From: Actinoplanes oblitus
Lineage (GTDB): Bacteria; Actinomycetota; Actinomycetes; Mycobacteriales; Micromonosporaceae
Reading direction: 5' to 3'
DNA: 64,000 nucleotides
NCBI RefSeq assembly: GCF_030252345.1
Contig: NZ_CP126980.1
Span: 6,277,501-6,341,500 of the forward strand
Positions within the stretch are counted from its first letter, which is position 1, and each line of letters starts with the position of its first letter. Made by a program: the position numbers and the translations under genes. Below, piece by piece: positions 17,264 to 25,163 of the stretch. The notes under the pieces were generated by a model. The model searched no databases. It was not told where the DNA came from and was given only the letters and a program-made list of their open reading frames with translations.

Positions 17264-17385
17264 GGCGGGAGCGCGAGCGGGAGCGGCGGGCCGGGGGCGG
17301 CGGGAGCGCGAGCGGCGGGAGCGGGAGCGGCGGGAGCGCGAGCGGGAGCGGCGGGAGCGGGAGCGGGAGCGGCGGGAGCGGGCCC
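17264..17385 (+). repeat. Simple-sequence tract built from GGGAGC / GCGAGC / CGGC units
   Basis: Hexamers GGGAGC and GCGAGC alternate irregularly with GGC for about 120 bases, leaving one strand strongly purine-rich. Such tracts expand and contract by slippage. Confidence 0.8.
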
Positions 17386-17408
17386 GGACGGCGTCGCCTC
17401 ACCGAACG

Positions 17409-17445
17409 CCGCGGCGCCTCCCCGGAGTTCGAGAAGGCGCCGCGG
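17409..17445. terminator. Perfect hairpin between convergent genes
   Basis: Arms CCGCGGCGCC and GGCGCCGCGG (10 of 10 paired) flank a 17-base loop. No T-run follows on either strand, so terminator activity is inferred from position between converging genes. Confidence 0.5.
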
Positions 17446-17514
17446 TCTGGTCGCGATCGCTTTCAGCGGAGCTTGCCACTTCACGGACTGGTCGTCACCG
17501 CCCAGCGGAGCCGG

Positions 17515-17570
17515 CCACCCACGGTCCAGCCGACCACCCACGGCCCAGCCGGCCACCCACGGCCCAGCCG
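17515..17570 (+). repeat. 19-bp tandem repeat, three copies
   Basis: Three nearly identical units of CCACCCACGGCCCAGCCGG start at 17515, 17534 and 17553; the first has T for C in GGTCCAG and the third is slightly short. It lies just beyond the 3' end of the sulfotransferase gene. Confidence 0.75.
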
Positions 17571-17589
17571 CCCCGCGCAGCGGAGCTTG

Positions 17590-18594
17590 CTACACCGCGG
17601 TCTGGCGGCTGGTCAGCCGGGCGGCGATCGGCGGCTCCGGCGTCTTGTTCTCGGCCGGCCGGATCTGCGAGACGATCTGCCGGGCCGCCGCCCGCGCCGG
17701 GTGTAGCCGGTGCCGGATCAGCCGGGCGCCGATCCGCATCCGGGCGCTGCGCGGCACCGGCGTCACCGGCTCGTAGCCGAAATAGGTCAGCCGGTCGCCG
17801 AACGCGGCCTCGCACTGACGCACCTCGTCCTCGCTGAGCCGGGACCGCCAGCTCTGCACCCGCTCGGTGGTGACCTCCTGGTGGGTCAGCTTGTGCCAGG
17901 TCTTGTACTCCGGCACCGCCACCGAGGCGAGCTTCGACGGGTTGGTCATCGCCGGGTCGAAGTCCTCGTCGAGGAAGTCGCAGATCGCCCGCAGGTGCGG
18001 CTCCGGGTCGGCGACCAGGTCCTCGTAGCGCACCTGGTGGTAGACGTCCTTCGAATACCGCCGGGCGGCGAGCAGCGACGCGTCGGCGGACTGGGTCCAG
18101 TAGCCGATCAGCTTGTCGAACTCGTTGCCGCTCCACGGGGTCTCCTTGAGGGAGGCCACACAGTCCCGGCCGTCGCGCATGATGTTGATGATCTGCGCGT
18201 CCGGGAAGAGCCGCAGGATGGCCGGCAGGTGGCGCAGGTAGAGCGGCCGTTTGTCGCCCCAGCGCGGCTTGCCGAACCGGTCCGCGTAGTTCTTGAACAC
18301 GATCCCGAGCGCGGAGCCGAGGGTCGGTGGCGCCGCGACGACGGCCTCGACGGTCGCCTGCCGGTCCAGCCCGAGGTCGTCGAACTGGTCCGTCGCCACG
18401 ATGAACTCGCCGAGCGCCCGGCGGTTCGCGGCGTCGTTCAGGTCGCCGAACTTCTTGCGATCGGTGTACGCCGCGAGCAGGAACCGGGTCTCCGGCGGAA
18501 GCGCGATGCGCGGGTGCGCGTGCAACATGAGCTGCAACATCGTGGTGCCGGAACGTGGGCACCCGACGACGAAAATCGGCCGATCACTGGGCAT
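17590..18594 (-). CDS. Sulfotransferase family protein
   Basis: This 334-residue protein begins with the PAPS 5'-phosphosulfate-binding loop FVVGCPRSGTTMLQLMLH at residues 8-25, and has a second conserved segment around INIMRDGRDCVASLKETPW (3'-phosphate-binding region). No signal peptide or membrane helix is seen, so it is cytosolic. The acceptor (lipid, glycan or small molecule) cannot be told. ATG 18594 is preferred because the conserved loop follows directly; an in-frame GTG at 18603 is possible. The upstream 240 bases are less GC-rich than their surroundings and include the direct repeat CGCAAAG near 18675-18692. Confidence 0.85.
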   Translation of the reverse strand: MPSDRPIFVVGCPRSGTTMLQLMLHAHPRIALPPETRFLLAAYTDRKKFGDLNDAANRRALGEFIVATDQFDDLGLDRQATVEAVVAAPPTLGSALGIVFKNYADRFGKPRWGDKRPLYLRHLPAILRLFPDAQIINIMRDGRDCVASLKETPWSGNEFDKLIGYWTQSADASLLAARRYSKDVYHQVRYEDLVADPEPHLRAICDFLDEDFDPAMTNPSKLASVAVPEYKTWHKLTHQEVTTERVQSWRSRLSEDEVRQCEAAFGDRLTYFGYEPVTPVPRSARMRIGARLIRHRLHPARAAARQIVSQIRPAENKTPEPPIAARLTSRQTAV

Positions 18595-18842
18595 GGCGAC
18601 CACCGTAGGTGAGGCCCACTGGGTTTGTCCGCCCCAGCGCAGTCATGTTGCTCCTCTCTTCGTCCCCCCATGATCTTGAAGACTCCGCAAAGATTTCGCA
18701 AAGTTCCTGTGGCGGCAAGAGGCAGAAGCTGTCACCGGGCTGTGAATTGACTGACAACTTTCCTTAACTCTCACTATGAGCGGGACCCGGACCGTGGCGA
18801 ACGCCGTTGGGCCGGATCATCACTCGGTCGGGGGCGGCCATC

Positions 18843-19730
18843 CTAACCCGCGTTCACCGGAACTTCCGCACTCGTTCCGACAGGTCGGGTGGACAACCAG
18901 CAACCGGCCACGATGAGCAGAAAACCGGCCACCGTGCCCACCCCGACCGGCTCGTGCAGCAGAGCCACCCCGAGCAGGGCGGCCACCACCGGGTTGACGT
19001 AGGTGACCAGACCGGCTCGGTTCGATCCGGCCAGCCCGATCAGCCGGTAGAACGCCAGCATGGCCAGCGCGGTGCAGAGCAGGCCGAGCCCGGCCAGAGC
19101 GAGCCACGAGTCGGCGCCCACCCGGCCGGCGTCGGCCGGCAGCCGGAACAGCGCGAACGGGATCAGGACCAGCGTGCTGATCGTGGTGGTGGCGGCGGTC
19201 AGCGCGTCCGGCGGGACGTCCGACAGGCGCTGCTGGACCAGCTTGGTGGCGAACGCGTAACTGAGCGCGGCGAGTAGCACCATCCCGGCGCCGAGCAGGG
19301 CCCACCGGTCCCCGGAGACGTCCAGCCCGACCAGCACCACCACCCCGGCGAACCCGGCCACCAGGCCGGCCGTGCGGATCCCGGTGATCGGCTCGGTGCT
19401 CGCCATCAGCAGCGCGATCACCACCGGCTCGATGGCGATCAGGATCCCGGTCAGCGACGAGCTGATGTGCGTCTCGCCGTAGGTGATCAGCAGGAACGGG
19501 CCGACGATGTGCACGGCGGCGAGCACCGCGATCACTCCCAGCCGGCCGCGCAGGGCGCTCAGCGAGCCGCGCAGCAGCGCCACCGGGACCAGCGCGACGG
19601 CGGCGATCGCGCACCGGCCGGCGACGACCAGCATCGGCGACAGGTCGTCGATGGCGATCTTGATAAGGAAGTACGGGATGCCCCACAGGACCGAGACGAG
19701 GACGAAGAGCGACCAGGAACGACGATTCAC
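18843..19730 (-). CDS. EamA/DMT-family transporter
   Basis: This 295-residue protein has ten predicted membrane helices arranged as two EamA repeats (for example LFVLVSVLWGIPYFLIKIAI at the start and LALAGLGLLCTALAMLAFY in the second half, with GLVTYVNPVVAALLGVALL). Family members export amino acids, metabolites or drugs. It is divergently transcribed from a LysR regulator 70 bases away, a common arrangement in which the regulator controls the transporter. Substrate unknown. Confidence 0.88.
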   Translation of the reverse strand: MNRRSWSLFVLVSVLWGIPYFLIKIAIDDLSPMLVVAGRCAIAAVALVPVALLRGSLSALRGRLGVIAVLAAVHIVGPFLLITYGETHISSSLTGILIAIEPVVIALLMASTEPITGIRTAGLVAGFAGVVVLVGLDVSGDRWALLGAGMVLLAALSYAFATKLVQQRLSDVPPDALTAATTTISTLVLIPFALFRLPADAGRVGADSWLALAGLGLLCTALAMLAFYRLIGLAGSNRAGLVTYVNPVVAALLGVALLHEPVGVGTVAGFLLIVAGCWLSTRPVGTSAEVPVNAG

Positions 19731-19748
19731 CTCTTCAGCCTGGCGCCG

Positions 19749-19765
19749 TACCGTAGTAAGCGGTA
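19749..19765. promoter_or_regulatory. Putative LysR-regulator operator between divergent genes
   Basis: TACCG and CGGTA arms flank TAGTAAG in the 70-base gap between the transporter and the LysR gene. This size and dyad resemble LysR boxes; assignment is by position. Confidence 0.35.
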
Positions 19766-19800
19766 GTGCTGACTTGCTGATGCCGTGTTAAGGAGAGCTG

Positions 19801-20727
19801 ATGATCGACTCGCGCCGGCTGCGGGTGCTCTCCGAGGTGGCCCGGCACGGCAGCTTCAATCGCGCGGCCGCCGAGCTGCGGCTCACCCCGTCCGCGGTGT
19901 CCCAGCAGATCAGCGCGCTGGAGCGAAGCCTGGGCACCGCAGTGGTGCGGCGCAGCACCCGCGGCGTGGAGCTGACCGAGGCCGGGCTGGTGCTGATCGA
20001 CGCGGCCGAGGCGATCAGCGCCGAGTTGCTCACCGCGCAGCGGGAGATCGACCGGCTGGCCGGCGCGCGCACCGAGCGGCTCACCGTCGCCACCTTCACC
20101 AGCGGTGGCCAGCGGCTGCTGCCGGCCGCGCTGACCGGGTTCGCGGCGGCTCACCCGGGCGTCGAGCTCACCGTGATCGAGAGCGAGCCGGAGGACAGCC
20201 TGCCGCTGGTCAAGTCCGGTGCCGCCGACCTGGCCCTGGCCTACCACTTCGACGGGCCGCCGCCGGTCACCGAGGGCGATCGCTCCGGTCTGGTCTGGAC
20301 GCCCGTGCTGCGCGACCCGATGTGGATCGTGCTGCCCGCCACGCACCCGCTCGCCGGCGCGTCCGCGCTGGGCCTGGCCGAGCTGGCCGGGGAGCGCTGG
20401 ATTCACGGCTGCCTGAGCCAGAGCGACCTGCTGGAGCACTACGCGGCGCTGGCCGGGTTCCAGGTGCGGACCGCCTGCCGGGGCACCGACTACCAGTTCG
20501 CGCAGTCGCTGGTCCGGGCCGGTGTGGGGATCAGCATGATCCCGGAGGTGGCGCTGAGCAACGACGTGGCGGGCCTGGCCGCCGTGCCGATGCTGCCACC
20601 CGGCCCGTGCCGGTTCGTCGGCGTCGCCCTCCCCCGCCGCCGGCCCGCCGTCCTGGCCGGCGCCCTGCTGCGCACCGTGCGGGAGGCGGTCGGCTCCCTG
20701 CCACCGCATCCACTCACCAGGTCCTGA
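19801..20727 (+). CDS. LysR-family transcriptional regulator
   Basis: This 308-residue regulator has an N-terminal winged helix-turn-helix (RLRVLSEVARHGSFNRAAAE then LTPSAVSQQISALERSLG, residues 4-60) and a periplasmic-binding-like effector domain from about residue 90. AAGGAG lies eight bases upstream of ATG 19801. It is divergent from the EamA transporter and probably regulates it in response to the exported compound. Confidence 0.92.
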   Translation: MIDSRRLRVLSEVARHGSFNRAAAELRLTPSAVSQQISALERSLGTAVVRRSTRGVELTEAGLVLIDAAEAISAELLTAQREIDRLAGARTERLTVATFTSGGQRLLPAALTGFAAAHPGVELTVIESEPEDSLPLVKSGAADLALAYHFDGPPPVTEGDRSGLVWTPVLRDPMWIVLPATHPLAGASALGLAELAGERWIHGCLSQSDLLEHYAALAGFQVRTACRGTDYQFAQSLVRAGVGISMIPEVALSNDVAGLAAVPMLPPGPCRFVGVALPRRRPAVLAGALLRTVREAVGSLPPHPLTRS

Positions 20728-20822
20728 CCCGCTGGCTCCACCGCCCGGCCCGGCGCCGCCGGCAGGTGCGCCGCACCACGCCGCTCGCCGCTTCCGGCCC
20801 GCCGTGCACCATCACCACCCGC

Positions 20823-20938
20823 TTTCGGTACGCGATGAGCACGCCCACCGGCACCCGGCGCCGCCGGTGCGTCTCCCGCCCGGGCGGTGAGTGCGGACCG
20901 CCGGGACGCCGCCACAGCGCGCTCCGGGCGTACCGGAA
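20823..20938. repeat. Facing copies of the CGTACCGGAA motif
   Basis: TTTCGGTACGC at 20823-20833 faces GGGCGTACCGGAA at 20926-20938 in the spacer between the LysR gene and the LPMO gene. Between the arms are further GC dyads such as CACCGGC/GCCGGTG. The spacer 20728-21019 holds no credible gene. Confidence 0.45.
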
Positions 20939-21019
20939 GAAGCGCAGCGGACCGGGACCGGAAGCGAGCCGAAGCGGTCCGGCGAACCGGACCGCTCGGT
21001 CGACGCGGCGGAACCCGGA

Positions 21020-21766
21020 CTACAGCGCGGTCCACAGGGCCGGGACGTTGGGCGGCTCCCAGCCGTTGATAGCGGTGTGCGCCTGCCGGCACTGGTAGGA
21101 CCGGCCGGCGTAGGTGACCTTGTCGCCCGCCCGGTACGCGGTCCCGGCCGCCCACGTCGTGGTGCCCGAGGTCGGCGCCGGGGTCGGCGAGCCGGTCGGG
21201 GTGACAGTGGGTGACGGCGTCGGGGTGGTCGGCGTCGGGGTCGACCCGCCACCGCCGCCGATGTTCAGGTCCACGCAGGAGTAGAACGCGTTGACGGTGT
21301 CCGCCACGTTCCACCGGGCCAGCACTGTCTGCCGCCCGGTGAAGCCCTTCATGTTCACCGTGTGCGACTTGGTCGCCCCGGGCTGCGCGCCACCGTCGTT
21401 GAAGGACGCCAGCAGCGTGTTGCCGATGAAGTACTCCCAGGTCGCCGTCGAGTGCCGCGCGGTGAGAACCCAGTTGAAGGTGACGTTCTGACCGACGGTG
21501 GCGGCCGGCCAGCTCTTGCTGTTGTCGTTGAGCTCAGTGAAACGGCTGCCGCCTCCGTTGCACTGCGTCGACCCCTTCGGGGCCTCGACGCTCTGCGGTT
21601 CGTAAACGATGTCGCCGCAGCCGGAGACCGCGCCGCTGGCGCAGTTGGCCTGGCGGCTGGGCGGGGACGAGATGTAGCCGTGCGCGGACGCCGGGGCGAC
21701 GGCCACGAACAGCGACCCGGCGACCGCCGCGACGGTCAGCGCGGGCAGGGTGAATCGACGTCTCAT
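21020..21766 (-). CDS. Secreted lytic polysaccharide monooxygenase (AA10) with C-terminal CBM5/12
   Basis: This 248-residue enzyme oxidatively cleaves crystalline chitin or cellulose. A signal peptide (residues 1-28, ending APASA) is cut to expose His29, which with His106 (LTARHSTATWEYF) forms the copper histidine brace. The catalytic domain covers 29-170; a Gly/Pro/Thr linker follows; residues 201-248 form a CBM5/12 module (WAAGTAYRAGDKVTYAGRSY, then QCRQAHTAINGWEPPNVPALW), which usually favours chitin. AAGGAG precedes ATG 21766. An inverted repeat 60 bases upstream is a probable operator. Confidence 0.93.
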   Translation of the reverse strand: MRRRFTLPALTVAAVAGSLFVAVAPASAHGYISSPPSRQANCASGAVSGCGDIVYEPQSVEAPKGSTQCNGGGSRFTELNDNSKSWPAATVGQNVTFNWVLTARHSTATWEYFIGNTLLASFNDGGAQPGATKSHTVNMKGFTGRQTVLARWNVADTVNAFYSCVDLNIGGGGGSTPTPTTPTPSPTVTPTGSPTPAPTSGTTTWAAGTAYRAGDKVTYAGRSYQCRQAHTAINGWEPPNVPALWTAL

Positions 21767-21826
21767 CAGGGAACTCCTTGCTGAAGCACGAGGGACGACG
21801 TGTTCACCAACGTAAATGAAGTGTTC

Positions 21827-21846
21827 TTAACAGTAAACTCTGTTAA
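21827..21846. promoter_or_regulatory. Inverted repeat upstream of the LPMO gene
   Basis: Arms TTAACAG and CTGTTAA (7 of 7) flank TAAACT. The AT-rich dyad stands out in very GC-rich DNA and lies 60-80 bases upstream of the LPMO start, where an operator or upstream promoter element would be. It does not match the Streptomyces chitinase direct repeat or the CebR box. Confidence 0.5.
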
Positions 21847-21879
21847 GGAATCTTTAGGGCAGAGGCCAAACCGGGATCT

Positions 21880-22013
21880 TCGGTACACGCTCGCCGACGT
21901 CGCCTGCGGTACCGGGATCGTCACCGCTCACCTGGCGGCGCCCGGCCGCTGGTGACCGGCTTCGATCGTACGAAAGGGATGGTGGCGAAGGCCGCGCCGC
22001 GCCTGCCGGACGT
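21880..22013 (+). pseudogene. Remnant of a SAM-dependent methyltransferase
   Basis: One frame reads YTLADVACGTGIVTAHLAAPGR and then meets TGA near 21953. A neighbouring frame continues as VTGFDRTKGMVAKAAPRLPDV. Together these match motifs I and II of class I methyltransferases (DVACGTG..., then VTG-D-(x)-GM-A-A) with a frameshift between them. No start codon, ribosome site or C-terminal part is present, and the ABC permease gene begins just beyond on the other strand. It is a truncated, frameshifted relic. Confidence 0.6.
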
Positions 22014-22048
22014 GCCCCGGCCGGACCCGCGAAATCGCCTGCCGGCTA

Positions 22049-22795
22049 TCACCCGTCCCGGCGGCGGAAGCTGACGAAGGCGGCGGTCATCAGTGCCGCC
22101 GTGGTCCCGGCCAGGATGCCGAACCCCGGCCACGGATCGAGCAGCAGCGGATCCGGGACCGTCGCGAGCACCCGCAGCCCGGCCGCCGACGGCCAGTACC
22201 CGATGACGAACTCGGCCAGCGCCTCGGGCATCAGGTTCGCGAAGACCGGCACCAGCAGCGCCGCGACGATCACGCCGGTCACCGCCGCCGTGGTGGATCG
22301 GGTCAGCACCCCGGCCGCCATCCCCAGCAGCGCGGCAGCGGTCAGGTAGAGGCCCGCGCCGACGACGGCGCGCACCGCGCCCGGGTCGCCGAGCGAGGCC
22401 CGCGGCACGCCCTGGTCGCCCAGCGCGGCCTGGCCCACCACGAAGGCCAGCAGCCCGGCGAGCACCCCGGCGACCAGCACGGTCACCGCGACCACCAGGG
22501 CCTTCGCGGCGAGCAGGCGCCCGCGGCGCGGCGCCGCCGCCAGGCTGGCCCGGATCGTGCCGCTGCCGGTCTCGGTGGTGAAGGCCAGCGCGCCGAGCAC
22601 CGCCGCGGCGATCTGGGTGACCAGGACGCCGGTCAGGCTGACCCGGACCGGGTCCCACGCCTGGCCCGGCGTCCACTGCCGGGCCTGCGCCGTCGCGATC
22701 ATCCAGCCGAACAGCACGTTCAGGCCGATCAGGACGGCCAGGCTCCACCTCGGCGACCGCAGCGACCGCAGCTTGATCCACTCCGCCCGGATCAT
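22049..22795 (-). CDS. ABC-2 type transporter permease
   Basis: This 248-residue membrane protein has six hydrophobic helices and the actinobacterial ABC-2 start (MIRAEWIKLRSLRSPRWSLA). It works with the ATPase encoded immediately upstream, whose stop overlaps its ATG (22792-22795). Such pairs export antibiotics, lipids or peptides; the substrate is unknown. Confidence 0.88.
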   Translation of the reverse strand: MIRAEWIKLRSLRSPRWSLAVLIGLNVLFGWMIATAQARQWTPGQAWDPVRVSLTGVLVTQIAAAVLGALAFTTETGSGTIRASLAAAPRRGRLLAAKALVVAVTVLVAGVLAGLLAFVVGQAALGDQGVPRASLGDPGAVRAVVGAGLYLTAAALLGMAAGVLTRSTTAAVTGVIVAALLVPVFANLMPEALAEFVIGYWPSAAGLRVLATVPDPLLLDPWPGFGILAGTTAALMTAAFVSFRRRDG

Positions 22796-23697
22796 CGCGC
22801 ACCGCCCCGGTAGTCGACGGCCCCGGCGGTGGCGGTCATGAAGACCTCCTCGAGGGATCCGCGGCGCGGCGTCAGCTCGGTCAGCACGATCCGCTCGGCC
22901 AGGGCGATCCGCCCGACGGCCCGCGCGTCCAGGCCCTCGACGGCCAGACCGCCGTCCGGCTCGGGCCGCACCGTTGCGCCCGCCGCCCGCAGCGCCTCGG
23001 CGAATCCCGGTCCCTCCGCCCGGACCAGCAGCGCCGACGGCGCCGCCCCGGCCAGGAACGACGCGAGGGAGGTGTCGGCTATCAACCGGCCCCGGCCGAT
23101 CACCACCAGATGGTCGGCGGTCAGCTCCATCTCGCTCATCAGGTGGCTGGAGAGCACCACCGTGCGTCCCTCCCCCGCCAGGTCGCGCATCAGCGTCCGG
23201 GCCCAGGCGATACCGCTCGGGTCCAGCCCGTTGATCGGCTCGTCCAGCAGCAGGATCCCCGGGTCGCCGAGCAGCGCACCGGCGATGCCCAGCCGCTGCT
23301 TCATCCCGAGCGAGTAGGTCCCGGCCGGCCGGCCCGCGACGGCGGCCAGCCCGACCCGCTCCAGCACCTCCCCGACCCGCCGCGCCGGCAACCGGTTGCT
23401 TGCCGCGAGGTAGCGCAGATGCTCCCGCCCCGACCGGTTCGGGTGCACCGCCTGCGCGTCCAGCAGCGCCCCGACCTCGGCCATCGGCACCGCCAGATCG
23501 GCGAACCGGCGACCGTTCACGCGTACGACGCCGGCGCTCGCCCGCTGCAGGCCGAGCGCGACAAGCATCGTGGTGGTCTTGCCGGCCCCGTTCGGCCCGA
23601 GGAAGCCGGTCACCAGCCCCGGCCGGAACGCGCAGCTCAGATCGTCGACGGCGACCGTGTCGCCGTATCTTTTCGTCAGTCCCCGCAACTCCAGCAT
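22792..23697 (-). CDS. ABC transporter ATP-binding protein (DrrA/CcmA-like)
   Basis: This 301-residue ATPase has Walker A GPNGAGKTT, signature YSLGMKQRLGIAG, Walker B ILLLDEPINGLDPSG and H-loop SSHLMSEM. The length and C-terminal extension (about residues 215-301) are typical of drug-resistance type ATPases. ATG 23697 is directly before the conserved MLELRGLTKRYGD start; open frame further upstream is promoter DNA. It is divergent from the haloperoxidase-like gene, 134 bases away. Confidence 0.92.
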   Translation of the reverse strand: MLELRGLTKRYGDTVAVDDLSCAFRPGLVTGFLGPNGAGKTTTMLVALGLQRASAGVVRVNGRRFADLAVPMAEVGALLDAQAVHPNRSGREHLRYLAASNRLPARRVGEVLERVGLAAVAGRPAGTYSLGMKQRLGIAGALLGDPGILLLDEPINGLDPSGIAWARTLMRDLAGEGRTVVLSSHLMSEMELTADHLVVIGRGRLIADTSLASFLAGAAPSALLVRAEGPGFAEALRAAGATVRPEPDGGLAVEGLDARAVGRIALAERIVLTELTPRRGSLEEVFMTATAGAVDYRGGAR

Positions 23698-23831
23698 GCC
23701 GCCGATGCTGTCTCGCCGGCCTGTCCGTTCCCGCAGAGTCCCTGAACGTTCTCTGTGTTCATGGTCTTGTGTGGACGATCGACGGGTATCAGGGTGAGGG
23801 GGCAACGCTCCGACAGCCTCCGGGGGACCTG

Positions 23832-25091
23832 ATGGCGTACCGTCGCCTGCCCGCTCTGACCGCAACTCTCACCCTGGCCGTGACCACCGCGTGGGTGCCG
23901 GCGGCGGCGCAGGCCGCGCCGCGCGGCCCGAACGCGGTGGTGCTCTGGAACGTCAACGCACAGAACGAGATCTACGAGGTGGCGAAGCAGTCACCGGCCA
24001 CCGCGGCGCGCAGTTTCGCGATGGTGCAGGGTGCCGTCTACGACGCCGTGAACGCGATCGCCGGCACGCCGTACGAGCCGTACCTGACCGCGCCCAAGTC
24101 GCACCGCGGCTACTCGGCCGACGCCGCCGTGGCCGCGGCCGCCTCCGGGGTGCTGCTGTCGCTCTTCCCGGCCCAGGCCGCGACCGTGCACGCCCAGTAC
24201 GACGCCGCGCTCGCCGCGATCCCGGACGGCTGGGCCGAACGCGGCGGCGTCGAGGTGGGCCGCCGGGCCGCCGACGCGATGATCGCGGCCCGGGCCGGTG
24301 ACGGCGCCTTCGACACCGACACCTGGAACGTCAGCACGGCGCCCGGCCAGTGGCGGCCCACCCCGCCGACCAACGCGCAGGACGGCGCCTGGTTCGCCGA
24401 CCTGCGCCCGTTCGTCATCCCGGACGCCGCGATGTTCCGCACCGCCGGCCCGCTCGCGCTGACCAGCGCGGCGTACGCCAGGGAACTGAACGAGGTCAAG
24501 ACGATCGGCGGGGCCACCAGCACGGTCCGGACCGCCGACCAGACCCAGGCGGCGATCTGGTGGCACGACCGCCGGCTCACCGAGTGGGCGATGAAACGCC
24601 AGCTCGCCGAGACGCGGCGCCTGAGCACGCTGCAGACCGCCCGGATGTTCGCGATGGTCGACATCACCAACGCCGACGCGCTGATCGCCTGTTACCACGA
24701 GAAGAAGTACTGGAACTTCTGGCGCCCGGTGACGGCGGTCCAGGAGGCCGACAACGACGGCAACCCGGACACCGCCGGCGATCCGGCGTGGATGCCGCTG
24801 CTGGTCACGCCGCCGTTCCCGGACTACACGTCCGGGCACACCTGCTCGTTCTCCGCGCTCACCGTGACCTGGCAGCGCTTCTTCGGCCGCGACGACATCC
24901 CGATGAGCGCGTACAGCGCGGACTCCGGCACCACCCGGTCGTTCGACAGTTTCTCGTCGGCCCTCGCCGAGGTGGTCGAGGCCCGCATCTGGGGCGGCAT
25001 CCACTTCCGGGCCGCCGACGTGCAGGGCGTCCGCATCGGCACCGCGACCGCCCGCTACGTCCTGTCCCGCGAGTTCCGCCCCCGCCACTAG
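23832..25091 (+). CDS. Secreted vanadium-dependent haloperoxidase / PAP2-like protein
   Basis: This 419-residue exported protein (signal peptide 1-28, cleavage after AQA) carries the vanadate/phosphate-binding triad of the haloperoxidase-PAP2 superfamily: KKYWNFWRP (K-x6-RP), YTSGHTCSF (SGH) and ARIWGGIHFRAAD (R-x5-H). These are near residues 290-400. Length and N-terminal helical half fit vanadium chloroperoxidase relatives rather than short PAP2 phosphatases. It could oxidise halides or act as an acid phosphatase; sequence alone does not decide. A GGGGGAC ribosome site precedes ATG 23832. Confidence 0.85.
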   Translation: MAYRRLPALTATLTLAVTTAWVPAAAQAAPRGPNAVVLWNVNAQNEIYEVAKQSPATAARSFAMVQGAVYDAVNAIAGTPYEPYLTAPKSHRGYSADAAVAAAASGVLLSLFPAQAATVHAQYDAALAAIPDGWAERGGVEVGRRAADAMIAARAGDGAFDTDTWNVSTAPGQWRPTPPTNAQDGAWFADLRPFVIPDAAMFRTAGPLALTSAAYARELNEVKTIGGATSTVRTADQTQAAIWWHDRRLTEWAMKRQLAETRRLSTLQTARMFAMVDITNADALIACYHEKKYWNFWRPVTAVQEADNDGNPDTAGDPAWMPLLVTPPFPDYTSGHTCSFSALTVTWQRFFGRDDIPMSAYSADSGTTRSFDSFSSALAEVVEARIWGGIHFRAADVQGVRIGTATARYVLSREFRPRH

Positions 25092-25102
25092 CTGGTCCAT
25101 GT

Positions 25103-25143
25103 CCCGGAATCCGGCCGTGTCTCGCACTCGGCCGGGTTCCGGG
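25103..25143. terminator. Hairpin between convergent genes
   Basis: Arms CCCGGAATCCGGCCG and CGGCCGGGTTCCGGG pair at 14 of 15 positions around an 11-base loop, in the gap between the haloperoxidase-like gene and the convergent Rpn-like gene. It could end transcription in both directions; no T-run. Confidence 0.6.
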
Positions 25144-25163
25144 CCACGTGCCGGCATGGTGGG

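Larger units (their letters stand above)
17120..17589. other. Gene-free spacer of simple-sequence DNA
   Basis: These 470 bases separate the response regulator from the convergent sulfotransferase gene. They hold a purine-biased simple-sequence tract, a perfect hairpin, a 19-bp tandem repeat and a 13-bp direct repeat (CAGCGGAGCTTGC at 17464-17476 and 17578-17590). Open frames crossing it encode only monotonous Arg/Glu or Pro/Leu repeats and are not credible genes. Bases 17169-17205 resemble the 3' end of the regulator gene (17065-17100). Confidence 0.7.

Noticed and set aside
17142..17837. Frame encoding long RERERR-type repeats
   Set aside because: Product of the simple-sequence tract; no ribosome site, and it runs antisense into the sulfotransferase gene.
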